Of a DNA stretch of 5,577 bases, positions 1-5,577 are shown piece by piece. The stretch spans positions 1 to 5,577 of the forward strand of contig CAAELJ010000048.1 in NCBI GenBank assembly GCA_900756725.1, read 5' to 3'. The notes under the pieces were generated by a model. The model worked only from the letters and a program-made list of their open reading frames with translations. It was not told the origin of the DNA and searched no databases. The position numbers were made by a program, and so were the translations under genes. The stretch comes from an uncultured Collinsella sp. Lineage in GTDB: Bacteria; Actinomycetota; Coriobacteriia; Coriobacteriales; Coriobacteriaceae. The first letter of the stretch is position 1, and each line of letters opens with the position of its first letter.

Positions 1-981
1 CTGCAGGCCTTTTTGGACCGTCGCGCCCCCGGTCGCGACGAGACCGCAACCAAGCGCCGCGAGCCCGACGCCGCGCATATCATCGCTGGTGTGATCGATG
101 GACACACCACCGGCGCACCCATCGCCGCGATTATCGAGAACACCAACACGCGCTCCAAGGACTATTCCGAGCTGCGCCGCAAGCCCCGCCCCGGGCACGC
201 AGACTTTCCGGCGCGCGTGAAATACCACAACATGCACGACGTCGCCGGCGGCGGGCACTTCTCCGGCCGCCTGACGGCCCCCTTGTGCATCGCTGGCGGC
301 ATCGCACTGCAGGCGCTCGAGGCCCGTGGCATCAAGGTCATGGCGCACGTCGCGCAGATCGGCGGCATCTCCGACCTGCCCATGGACGACATGGTCTATC
401 GCGAGGCCGACCGCAAGGCGATCCTTACGAACGACCTGCCCTGCATTGACGCCGCCGCTGCCGGTCGCATGCGCGAGGAAATTCTGGCGGCGCGCGACGA
501 GCTCGACAGCATCGGTGGCATCGTGGAGTGCGGCATCTACGGGCTTCCCGCGGGCATCGGTGACCCCATGTTCGACGGCATCGAGAACCGCATCGCACAG
601 ATCGCGTTTGGCATTCCCGCCGTGAAGGGCGTGGAGTTTGGCATGGGCTTTGCCGTAGCCGCCATGCGTGGCAGCGAGAACAACGATCCGTACCGCGTAG
701 ATGCCGAGAACGGCAAAATTGAAGTCGAATCCAATAACGCCGGCGGTATCTTGGGCGGCATCTCAACCGGCGCGCCTGTCATGTGGCGCATGGCCGTAAA
801 GCCGACGCCCTCCATCGGCCGCGAGCAGCAGACCGTGGACATGGACGCCATGGAAAATACCGAGCTCTCGGTCCACGGCCGCCACGACCCCTGCATCGTC
901 CCGCGCGCCGTCCCCGTAGCCGAGGCAGCCGCCGCCCTCGCCATCTGGGACGCCCTCCTCGAGGACGCCGCCCAGCTCTAA
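1..981 (+). CDS. aroC: Chorismate synthase, 5'-truncated by the window edge
   Basis: Chorismate synthase converts 5-enolpyruvylshikimate-3-phosphate to chorismate, the last step of the shikimate trunk, in the cytoplasm with reduced FMN as cofactor. The frame is open from base 1 and 326 residues are visible. The first visible residues (LQAFLDRR) align by eye with residue 41 of E. coli AroC, so about 40 N-terminal residues, including the GESHG signature and its catalytic His, lie outside. Seen here are RPGHAD (187-204, whose His matches E. coli His106), GGGHFSGRLTA (247-279, the form I recall from Gram-positive enzymes rather than GGGRSSARET), GLPAGIGDP, the NNAGGILGGISTGAP region and the C-terminal RHDPC signature (880-894). 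A TTG at 13 is internal, not a start. The gene ends 53 nt before pheA on the same strand, which fits a shared operon. Function is near certain. Confidence 0.96.
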   Translation: MQAFLDRRAPGRDETATKRREPDAAHIIAGVIDGHTTGAPIAAIIENTNTRSKDYSELRRKPRPGHADFPARVKYHNMHDVAGGGHFSGRLTAPLCIAGGIALQALEARGIKVMAHVAQIGGISDLPMDDMVYREADRKAILTNDLPCIDAAAAGRMREEILAARDELDSIGGIVECGIYGLPAGIGDPMFDGIENRIAQIAFGIPAVKGVEFGMGFAVAAMRGSENNDPYRVDAENGKIEVESNNAGGILGGISTGAPVMWRMAVKPTPSIGREQQTVDMDAMENTELSVHGRHDPCIVPRAVPVAEAAAALAIWDALLEDAAQL

Positions 982-991
982 CCCGCCTCAC

Positions 992-1012
992 CTGGGTTGC
1001 CTGTCAACTCAG
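992..1012 (+). other. Small RNA hairpin in the aroC-pheA gap
   Basis: CTGGGTTG (992-999) pairs with CAACTCAG (1005-1012), giving an 8-bp stem with one G-U pair and a 5-nt loop. No T-run follows, so it is not a standard intrinsic terminator. It sits 22 nt before the pheA start and just upstream of the ribosome site. It could be an mRNA-processing or stability element, or chance pairing in G+C-rich DNA. No leader peptide or antiterminator partner is visible. Confidence 0.3.
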
Positions 1013-1034
1013 CCGTTACGTGAAAGGGGCCTCC

Positions 1035-2180
1035 ATGGACCTTGCCGATATTCGCCAGGCCATCGACGGCATCGATACCACGCTGCTCAACAGCTTTATC
1101 GAGCGCATGGACATTGCCACCGAAGTCGCCAAATCCAAGATCGAGATGGGCAAGGCCGTCTTTGACCCCGCCCGCGAGCGCTCCAAGCTCAACAATCTCG
1201 CCAGCCGCGCACCCGAGCGCTATGAGGCCCAGACCATCACTCTGTTCCGCCTCCTCATGAGCATGAGCAAGGCCGAGCAGCAGCGCTACATCAACGAGCT
1301 CAATGGCATCACGGTGTCGCAAAAGGCCCATGCCACGGCCGCAGCCTTTGACACGCCCTTCCCCCAGACGGCTACCGTCGCCTGCCAGGGCGTCGAGGGC
1401 GCCTACAGCCAGATTGCCGCCTGCAAGCTCTTCGACGTTCCCGATATCGCGTTCTTCGAGACCTTCGAGGGCGTCATGCGCGCCGTGCGCGACGGCTTCT
1501 GCGAGTTTGGCGTGCTGCCCATCGAAAACTCAACCGCCGGCTCTGTCAACGCTGTCTACGACTTGCTCGCCCAGTTCGATTTCCATATCGTGCGCTCGCT
1601 GCGCCTCAAGATCGATCACAACCTGCTCGTCAAACCCGGCACCAAACTCGCCGACGTGCGTGAGGTCTACAGCCACGGCCAAGCCATTGCCCAGTGCGCC
1701 GGCTTTATCGAGGGCCACGGCCTGCATGCCACCAAGTACCCCAACACCGCCATGTCGGCCGAGATGGTCGCCAACTCCGAGCGCACCGACGTCGCCGCCA
1801 TCGCCTCGCGCAGCTGTGCCGCGCTGTATGGTCTGGAGGTGCTGGAGCCCAACATCCAGGACTCGGACAACAACTACACGCGCTTCGTCGTCATCAGCCG
1901 CGAACCGCGCGTCTACCCCGGCGCCAACCGTACCTCGCTCATGATCACCACGGCCAACGAGCCGGGTGCCCTCTATCGCGTGCTCGAGCGCTTCTATGCG
2001 CTCAACATCAACCTCATCAAGCTCGAGAGCCGTCCCATCCCCGGACGCGACTTCGAGTTTATGTTCTACTTTGATCTGGACTGCCCCTTTGGCAGCAAGG
2101 CCCTCGACGACCTGCTCGACTCGATCGACGACGTGTGCGAGAGCTTCACCTACTTTGGCAGCTACACGGAGGTACTCTAG
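1035..2180 (+). CDS. pheA: Bifunctional chorismate mutase / prephenate dehydratase (P-protein)
   Basis: This cytoplasmic enzyme of 381 residues rearranges chorismate to prephenate and then dehydrates and decarboxylates it to phenylpyruvate, the committed route to phenylalanine. Residues 1-90 form an AroQ-type chorismate mutase. The E. coli active-site residues Arg11, Arg28, Lys39, Asp48, Arg51, Glu52, Ser84 and Gln88 map by eye to R7, R24, K35, D44, R47, E48, S78 and Q82, so this domain should be active. Residues 113-290 are the prephenate dehydratase domain, with PIENSTAGS (162-170), SHGQA (213-217) and the TRF motif (282-284). Residues 299-381 are an ACT domain with EPGAL (309-313) and ESRP (331-334), the phenylalanine-binding signature, so feedback inhibition by phenylalanine is expected. 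The ATG at 1035 follows AAAGGGG (1023-1029) at 5 nt and begins the mutase helix. An in-frame extension back to 783 lies inside aroC and is rejected. Its stop codon directly abuts the next gene. Confidence 0.96.
   Translation: MDLADIRQAIDGIDTTLLNSFIERMDIATEVAKSKIEMGKAVFDPARERSKLNNLASRAPERYEAQTITLFRLLMSMSKAEQQRYINELNGITVSQKAHATAAAFDTPFPQTATVACQGVEGAYSQIAACKLFDVPDIAFFETFEGVMRAVRDGFCEFGVLPIENSTAGSVNAVYDLLAQFDFHIVRSLRLKIDHNLLVKPGTKLADVREVYSHGQAIAQCAGFIEGHGLHATKYPNTAMSAEMVANSERTDVAAIASRSCAALYGLEVLEPNIQDSDNNYTRFVVISREPRVYPGANRTSLMITTANEPGALYRVLERFYALNINLIKLESRPIPGRDFEFMFYFDLDCPFGSKALDDLLDSIDDVCESFTYFGSYTEVL
2168..2172 (+). promoter_or_regulatory. Ribosome binding site of aroE-aroK inside the end of pheA
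   Basis: GGAGG lies within the last codons of pheA, 8 nt before the ATG at 2181. That ATG immediately follows the pheA stop (2178-2180). This arrangement supports the ATG as the true start and suggests translational coupling of the two genes. Confidence 0.75.
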
Positions 2181-3431
2181 ATGACCAACACCGCCGCAAC
2201 CCGCCCCTACGGCGTGCTGGGCCGCGTGCTGGGCCACAGCTACACCCCGACCATCTACAAGGAGCTCGCGGGGCTCGAGTACGTGCGTTTTGAGCGTGAG
2301 CCCGAGGATCTCGAGGCTTTTATGACCGGCGACGAGTGGGAAGGCACCAACGTGACCATCCCCTACAAACGCGCCGTCATAGAATACCTGGACGAGTTGA
2401 GTCCCCTGGCCGAGCGCATGGGCAACGTCAACACCATCACACGCCTGCCCGATGGCCGCCTGCGCGGCGACAACACCGACTACTTTGGTTTTCAGTGTCT
2501 GGTCGAGGAGTTGGGCGTAGAGGTTGCCGGTAAGAAGGCCCTCGTGCTCGGCGCCACCGGCGGTGCCGGCACTACGGCCAGCATGGTACTCGACGACCTG
2601 GGCGCCATCGTCGTACCCGTGGGTCGCACAAGCGAGGTCAACTACGGCAACATCGCTCAGCAATCCGATGCCGCGTTGCTCGTCAACTGCACGCCTGCCG
2701 GCATGTTCCCCCACTGCCCCGACGCTCCCTGCACGCTCGAAGGCCTCGATGCGCTCGAGGGCGTCATCGACATTGTCTACAACCCCGCCCGCACGGGCCT
2801 GATGCTCGAGGCCGAGCGCCGCGGCATCCCCTGCATCGGCGGCCTGCTAATGCTCGTGGCCCAAGCGGCACAGGCCGTCGAGCGCTATACCGGCCAAGTC
2901 ACCCCGCGTGAGCGCATTCTGGACGTAACGGAGCGCCTGTCGCGCCGCGAACAGAACATCGCGCTGATCGGCATGCCGGGTTCGGGCAAGACCCGCGTGG
3001 GCGAGCAGATCGCCCAGCTCACGGGTCGCGAGCACATCGACTTGGACGCCGCGCTTGAGAAGCGTCTGGGTATGCCCTGCGCCGACTATATCGTCGAACG
3101 CGGCGAGGCGGCCTTCCGCGAGCAGGAGACGGCGGCGCTGGCCGACATCTCCAAGCGCAGTGGTCTGGTGCTCTCCACCGGCGGCGGCGTGGTCACGCGC
3201 GACGAAAACTATCCGCTGCTGCACCAGAACAGCCAGATCGTGATGCTCAACCGTAAGCTCGGCGAACTCGCCCACAAGGGTCGCCCCATCACCGCCCGCG
3301 ATGGCATCGATAAGCTCGCCGAACAGCGCATGCCGCGCTACCGCGCCTGGGCCGACTACACCATCGACTCACTCGACTGCGCCGCCAACACTGCCCGCGC
3401 CGTCCTCGACACCCTCCCACCCGCTCTCTAA
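2181..3431 (+). CDS. aroE-aroK: Fused shikimate dehydrogenase (N-terminal) and shikimate kinase (C-terminal)
   Basis: One 416-residue cytoplasmic protein carries two shikimate pathway steps: NADPH reduction of 3-dehydroshikimate to shikimate, then ATP phosphorylation to shikimate-3-phosphate. Residues 8 to about 250 are AroE. They contain GHSYTP (18-23, the shikimate-binding loop, usually HSxSP), NVTIPYK (57-63, with catalytic Lys63), GDNTD (96-100, with catalytic Asp100), the dinucleotide loop GATGGAG (124-130), GRTS (148-151), NCTPAGM (169-175) and GGLLMLVAQ (220-228). From about 258 onward is AroK: the Walker A motif GMPGSGKT (264-271), DLD (287-289), FRE with Arg313, GGG (334-336), the lid Arg368 in GRPI, and Arg383 in RMPRY. 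All key residues of both domains appear present. The AroE half is compact compared with the E. coli enzyme (272 residues). The reading frame is continuous, so this is a fusion and not two overlapping genes. Pathway order of the domains suggests product hand-over, which is inference. Confidence 0.95.
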   Translation: MTNTAATRPYGVLGRVLGHSYTPTIYKELAGLEYVRFEREPEDLEAFMTGDEWEGTNVTIPYKRAVIEYLDELSPLAERMGNVNTITRLPDGRLRGDNTDYFGFQCLVEELGVEVAGKKALVLGATGGAGTTASMVLDDLGAIVVPVGRTSEVNYGNIAQQSDAALLVNCTPAGMFPHCPDAPCTLEGLDALEGVIDIVYNPARTGLMLEAERRGIPCIGGLLMLVAQAAQAVERYTGQVTPRERILDVTERLSRREQNIALIGMPGSGKTRVGEQIAQLTGREHIDLDAALEKRLGMPCADYIVERGEAAFREQETAALADISKRSGLVLSTGGGVVTRDENYPLLHQNSQIVMLNRKLGELAHKGRPITARDGIDKLAEQRMPRYRAWADYTIDSLDCAANTARAVLDTLPPAL

Positions 3432-3432
3432 C

Positions 3433-3475
3433 AAAAACCACCACAAAGGGGACAGGCACCTTTGTGGTGGTTTTT
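3433..3475 (+). terminator. Perfect 17-bp hairpin between aroE-aroK and aroQ (terminator, possibly REP-like)
   Basis: The left arm 3433-3449 and right arm 3459-3475 are perfect reverse complements over 17 bp, with a 9-nt loop GGACAGGCA (3450-3458). The right arm ends in TTTTT and the left arm begins with AAAAA, so the structure would work as an intrinsic terminator in either direction. It starts 2 nt after the aroE-aroK stop. Because aroQ follows on the same strand only 42 nt further on, termination is probably partial or aroQ has another promoter. No good -10/-35 pair is visible in 3476-3517. Confidence 0.85.
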
Positions 3476-3517
3476 CATTCCTCCTCTCCAAATCGACCAA
3501 CTCCAAAGGAAGCAACC

Positions 3518-3955
3518 ATGAAAGCACTCGTCATCAACGGCCCCAACCTCAACATGCTCGGCATTCGCGAGCCGGGCATCTACGGCAGCGACAACTACGA
3601 CCGCCTGGTACAGATCTGCCAGGAGGCAGGCGCCGCGCAGGGCTTTGACGAGGTCGAGGTCTTCCAGTCCAACCACGAGGGCAGCATCGTCGACAAGATC
3701 CAGGAGGCTTACGGCAAGGTCGACGGCATCGTCATCAACCCGGCGGCCTACACGCACACCAGCGTAGCCATCCTGGACGCGCTCAAAGCCGTCGCCATCC
3801 CCGCCGTTGAGGTCCACATCAGCGCCGTCGAGACGCGCGAGGACTTCCGCCAGGTGAGCTACGCCCGTCTGGCCTGCTTCGCCACCATCACCGGAGAGGG
3901 CCTCCAAGGCTACGCCCACGCGTTGGAGCTGCTGAAAGAGCATCTGCTACACTAA
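3518..3955 (+). CDS. aroQ: Type II 3-dehydroquinate dehydratase
   Basis: AroQ catalyses reversible dehydration of 3-dehydroquinate to 3-dehydroshikimate, the third step of the shikimate pathway, upstream of the AroE step encoded just before it. The 145-residue length is typical of the small type II family, which forms dodecamers. Visible signatures are NGPNLNMLGIREPGIYG (7-23) with flexible-loop Arg17 and catalytic Tyr22, Asn74 and catalytic His80 in NPAAYTHTS, VEVHIS with His100, and Arg111. These match Asn75, His81, His101 and Arg112 of the M. tuberculosis enzyme. The ATG at 3518 is preceded by AAAGGAAG (3505-3512) at 5 nt and the protein starts straight into the first beta strand. An in-frame upstream codon at 3464 lies in the terminator hairpin and is not used. 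The gene is unrelated to the AroQ class of chorismate mutases despite the shared symbol. Confidence 0.97.
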   Translation: MKALVINGPNLNMLGIREPGIYGSDNYDRLVQICQEAGAAQGFDEVEVFQSNHEGSIVDKIQEAYGKVDGIVINPAAYTHTSVAILDALKAVAIPAVEVHISAVETREDFRQVSYARLACFATITGEGLQGYAHALELLKEHLLH

Positions 3956-4033
3956 TCCTTGGGACTAAATAATCAGGTTTGTTTGTCCCAAAGCTTAAGT
4001 AGCTGTCCAATTGACATACAAAGGAGCATATCC
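3956..4033 (+). promoter_or_regulatory. A+T-rich leader before glf with ribosome site
   Basis: This 78-nt gap is about 40% G+C by hand count, far below the flanking genes, which is typical of a promoter or leader. TTGGGAC (3959-3965) and GTCCCAA (3985-3991) form a 7-bp inverted repeat around a 19-nt spacer, with no T-run after it. AAAGGAG (4020-4026) is a strong ribosome site 7 nt before the glf ATG. A TTGACA at 4011-4016 is too close to the start codon to serve as its -35 box. I cannot name a convincing -10/-35 pair, so a separate glf promoter here is inferred from composition only. Confidence 0.4.
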
Positions 4034-5158
4034 ATGTCCCAGTACGATTACCTAGTCGTCGGCGCCGGCCTCTCTGGCGCCGTCTTCGCTAACGCCGCCA
4101 AGCGCGCCGGCAAGTCGGTCCTAGTCATCGATCGCCGCGATCACATCGCCGGCAACATCTATACCGAGGACGTCGAGGGCATCCAGGTCCACCGCTACGG
4201 CGCGCACATCTTCCACACCTCCATGAAGGACGTCTGGGACTACGTCAACCGCTTCGCCGAGTTCAACAACTACGTCAACTCACCGGTCGCCAACTTCCAC
4301 GGCAGCATGTACAACATGCCCTTCAACATGAACACCTTCGCCAAGATGTGGCCGGGCGTCGTCACGCCGGCAGACGCCAAGGCCAAGATCGCCGAGCAGG
4401 TGGCCGCCGAGAACATCGGAGAGCCGACAAACCTCGAGGAGCAGGCGCTGTCGCTCGTCGGCCGCGACATCTTCGAGACGCTCGTGAAGGGCTACACCGA
4501 GAAGCAGTGGGGCCGCGACTGCAAGGACCTGCCCGCGAGCATCATAAAGCGCCTCCCCTGCCGCTTCACCTACGACAACAACTACTTCAACGACCGCTAC
4601 CAGGGCATCCCCATGGGCGGCTACACCAAGATGGTCGCCAACATGCTCGAGGGCGTCGTGGTGCGCTGCGGCGTGGAGTACAAGGAGCTGGCCGCCGCCG
4701 AGCCCGATATCGCCGCCAGGACGATCTACTGCGGCCCCATCGACTCGTTCTACGACTTTAAGCTGGGCACACTCGAGTACCGTAGTCTGCGCTTTGAGAC
4801 CGAGACACTCGACGAGCAGGACCACCAGGGCGTGGCCGTGGTCAACTACACCGAGCGCGAGGTCCCCTATACCCGCATCATCGAGCACAAGCACTTCGAG
4901 TTCGGCACGCAGGAGAAGACCGTCATCACGCGCGAGTACCCGGCGGATTGGAAGCCCGGCGACGAGCCCTACTACCCCATCAACGACGCCAAGAACGAGG
5001 CCCTCTACAAGCAGTACGAGGAGCTGGCGGCGCAGGAGGGCGACGTGGTCTTCGCCGGTCGCCTGGGCGGCTACAAGTACTACGACATGGACAAGGCCAT
5101 CGCCGCCGCCTTCGAGCTCGTCCGCAACGAGCTGGGCGTGGAGCCGACAGAGGCGTAG
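4034..5158 (+). CDS. glf: UDP-galactopyranose mutase
   Basis: Glf is a cytoplasmic FAD enzyme that interconverts UDP-galactopyranose and UDP-galactofuranose, the donor for galactofuranose in surface polysaccharides. The 374-residue product is the usual length (E. coli 367). It has the N-terminal FAD-binding GAGLSG (10-15), DRRDHIAGN (33-41), YGAHIFHT (55-62), MPFNMNTF (95-102), GYTEKQWGR (153-161) with UDP-stacking Trp159, IIKRLPCRF (170-178) with mobile-loop Arg173 (Klebsiella Arg174), QGIPMGGYTK, EYRSL with Arg250, PYTRIIEHKHF with Arg281, and C-terminal GRLGGYKYYDM, where the FAD site is completed. All catalytic residues I know are present. The ATG at 4034 is chosen because it follows AAAGGAG and starts the Rossmann strand; an in-frame TTG at 3959 would add 25 unrelated residues. 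It is the only gene here not in aromatic synthesis and probably belongs functionally with glycan genes. Confidence 0.97.
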   Translation: MSQYDYLVVGAGLSGAVFANAAKRAGKSVLVIDRRDHIAGNIYTEDVEGIQVHRYGAHIFHTSMKDVWDYVNRFAEFNNYVNSPVANFHGSMYNMPFNMNTFAKMWPGVVTPADAKAKIAEQVAAENIGEPTNLEEQALSLVGRDIFETLVKGYTEKQWGRDCKDLPASIIKRLPCRFTYDNNYFNDRYQGIPMGGYTKMVANMLEGVVVRCGVEYKELAAAEPDIAARTIYCGPIDSFYDFKLGTLEYRSLRFETETLDEQDHQGVAVVNYTEREVPYTRIIEHKHFEFGTQEKTVITREYPADWKPGDEPYYPINDAKNEALYKQYEELAAQEGDVVFAGRLGGYKYYDMDKAIAAAFELVRNELGVEPTEA

Positions 5159-5200
5159 GGAGCTCAACGACTCGAGACCGACAACCAAATTCGCAAGAAG

Positions 5201-5239
5201 CAATAAGCCCGGTGCAGCGATGCTACACCGGGCTTATTG
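5201..5239 (+). terminator. Hairpin terminator downstream of glf
   Basis: CAATAAGCCCGGTG (5201-5214) and CACCGGGCTTATTG (5226-5239) form a perfect 14-bp stem around an 11-nt loop, 42 nt after the glf stop. The T-rich right arm runs into TT, so the U-tract is weak and interrupted, but the stem is strong. It is placed to end glf transcription before the converging tRNA transcript and could act on both strands. Confidence 0.7.
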
Positions 5240-5268
5240 TTGAGGGAGCACTGCACGCCCACATGCCC

Positions 5269-5301
5269 AAAAAGCAAAGACCCGGCATTATACCGGGTCT
5301 T
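5269..5301 (-). terminator. Intrinsic terminator of the tRNA-Arg transcript
   Basis: AAGACCCGG (5277-5285) pairs with CCGGGTCTT (5293-5301) over 9 bp around a 7-nt loop. Read on the minus strand the stem is followed by TGCTTTTT (5276-5269), a normal U-tract. It starts 12 nt beyond the 3' CCA end of the tRNA gene, the expected position for its terminator. Confidence 0.8.
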
Positions 5302-5312
5302 CAAAAACTCTC

Positions 5313-5389
5313 TGGTGCTCCATGGCGGATTCGAACCGTCGACCTTGGGATTAGAAGTCCCCTGCTCTATCCAACTGAGCTAATGGAGC
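5313..5389 (-). tRNA. tRNA-Arg (anticodon UCU)
   Basis: On the minus strand this 77-nt gene folds as a cloverleaf. The acceptor arms GCTCCAT and ATGGAGC pair over 7 bp, the D stem is GCTC/GAGC, the anticodon loop CTTCTAA holds TCT, the T loop is TTCGAAT, discriminator A follows, and CCA is encoded (5315-5313). It reads AGA and AGG arginine codons, which are rare in the neighbouring genes (one AGG is seen in glf). Two stem positions are not Watson-Crick: G27-A43 at the top of the anticodon stem and A50-C64 in the T stem. All conserved loop features are intact, so I regard it as functional. It lies between the ABC transporter ATPase gene and a dedicated terminator. Confidence 0.95.
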
Positions 5390-5434
5390 ATAAAGCCGGG
5401 CGTCCAAGCGGGTACAAGTTCACACGGCCAATAA

Positions 5435-5440
5435 ATTATA
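5435..5440 (-). promoter_or_regulatory. Candidate -10 box for the tRNA-Arg gene
   Basis: Read on the minus strand, TATAAT matches the -10 consensus exactly and sits in an A+T-rich pocket between the ATPase stop codon and the tRNA, 45 nt before the mature 5' end. At a 17-bp spacing the -35 position reads TACCAC, which is weak and lies inside the ATPase gene. Only the -10 is therefore supported, and read-through from the ATPase gene is an alternative. Confidence 0.5.
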
Positions 5441-5442
5441 AC

Positions 5443-5577
5443 CTACTTGAACTGGTCGTGGTACGCCTTGCAGACCTCGTCCACGGGACCATCCATGCGC
5501 AGATCACCCTTCTCGATCCACACAGCACGCTGGCAAATACGCTCAACCTGCTCCATGGAGTGAGAAACGAACAAGAC
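5443..5577 (-). CDS. C-terminal end of an ABC transporter ATP-binding protein, polysaccharide-export type (partial)
   Basis: The last 44 codons of a minus-strand gene are present; the rest lies beyond the right edge. The visible protein starts with a beta strand (VLFV) followed by SHSMEQV, the H-loop region with its switch histidine at visible residue 6. It continues with ERICQRAVWIEKG and a DGPVDEV segment before a short tail ending in QFK. This order is the normal end of an ABC ATPase domain. The form SHS-x(5)-C-x-RA-x-W-x-x-KG-x-x-x-x-DGP resembles ATPases that export teichoic acid or O-antigen (TagH and Wzt families). No Wzt-type C-terminal sugar-binding domain follows. Walker A, Walker B and the signature motif are outside, so ABC identity is solid but the substrate is inference, helped by nearby glf. 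The TAG stop is at 5445-5443. Confidence 0.8.
   Translation of the reverse strand, partial: VLFVSHSMEQVERICQRAVWIEKGDLRMDGPVDEVCKAYHDQFK

Noticed and set aside
783..1034. N-terminal extension of pheA by 84 codons
   Set aside because: The extension overlaps the conserved end of aroC, is Arg/Pro-rich and lacks a family match. The ATG at 1035 has its own ribosome site and begins the chorismate mutase helix.
1530..2714. A 394-codon open frame on the minus strand opposite pheA and aroE-aroK
   Set aside because: It lies wholly opposite two clearly recognised genes, shows no family motif and has the low-complexity Val/Gly/Ala/His composition of an antisense shadow in G+C-rich DNA.
4011..4016. Perfect TTGACA as a glf -35 box
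   Set aside because: A -10 box 17 nt downstream would fall at the start codon, leaving no leader or ribosome site for this gene.
3959..4033. TTG start at 3959 adding 25 residues to Glf
   Set aside because: The extension has no similarity to Glf, and AAAGGAG is correctly spaced for the ATG at 4034.
4280..5203. A 307-codon open frame on the minus strand opposite glf
   Set aside because: It is rich in Leu, Val and Gly with no recognisable domain. Glf on the other strand matches its family throughout, so this is a composition artefact.
5316..5558. Ten-base direct repeat TGCTCCATGG in the tRNA 3' end (5316) and in the ATPase gene (5549) as attachment sites
   Set aside because: It is too short, it sits in conserved tRNA and coding sequence, and no integrase or element lies between the copies. 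Chance is the simpler explanation.

Overview
This 5.6-kb window looks like ordinary chromosome of a G+C-rich bacterium. Protein style and codon use (third positions mostly G or C, arginine mostly CGC) suggest an actinobacterium of the class Coriobacteriia, possibly Collinsella or a relative. The placement rests on recalled family resemblance and no search was run. No phage, insertion sequence, CRISPR array or defence system is visible.

Layout. Positions 1-3955 (+) hold an aromatic amino acid block: the 3' part of aroC (chorismate synthase, cut by the left edge), pheA (chorismate mutase-prephenate dehydratase with an ACT domain), a fused aroE-aroK gene (shikimate dehydrogenase plus shikimate kinase) and aroQ (type II 3-dehydroquinate dehydratase). 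A very strong 17-bp perfect hairpin separates the fusion gene from aroQ. After an A+T-rich 78-nt gap comes glf (UDP-galactopyranose mutase, 4034-5158, +). Two hairpins at 5201-5301 close the converging transcripts. On the minus strand are a tRNA-Arg(UCU) gene at 5313-5389 and, at the right edge, the last 44 codons of an ABC transporter ATPase resembling those that export teichoic acid or O-antigen.

How the genes work together. AroQ makes 3-dehydroshikimate. The AroE part of the fusion reduces it to shikimate and the AroK part phosphorylates that. AroC, after AroA (not in the window), yields chorismate, and PheA diverts chorismate to phenylpyruvate for phenylalanine. So four enzymes of the shikimate trunk and the phenylalanine branch sit together. 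Glf makes UDP-galactofuranose, a precursor of surface glycans. With the exporter-type ATPase on the other side of the tRNA, it suggests that the right part of the window borders a cell-surface polysaccharide region.

The points most worth a second look are the AroE-AroK fusion, the long perfect hairpin with loop GGACAGGCA (possibly a dispersed REP-like element acting as a terminator), two mismatched stem pairs in the tRNA, and the glf/exporter junction. Nothing here amounts to a clear new biological system.
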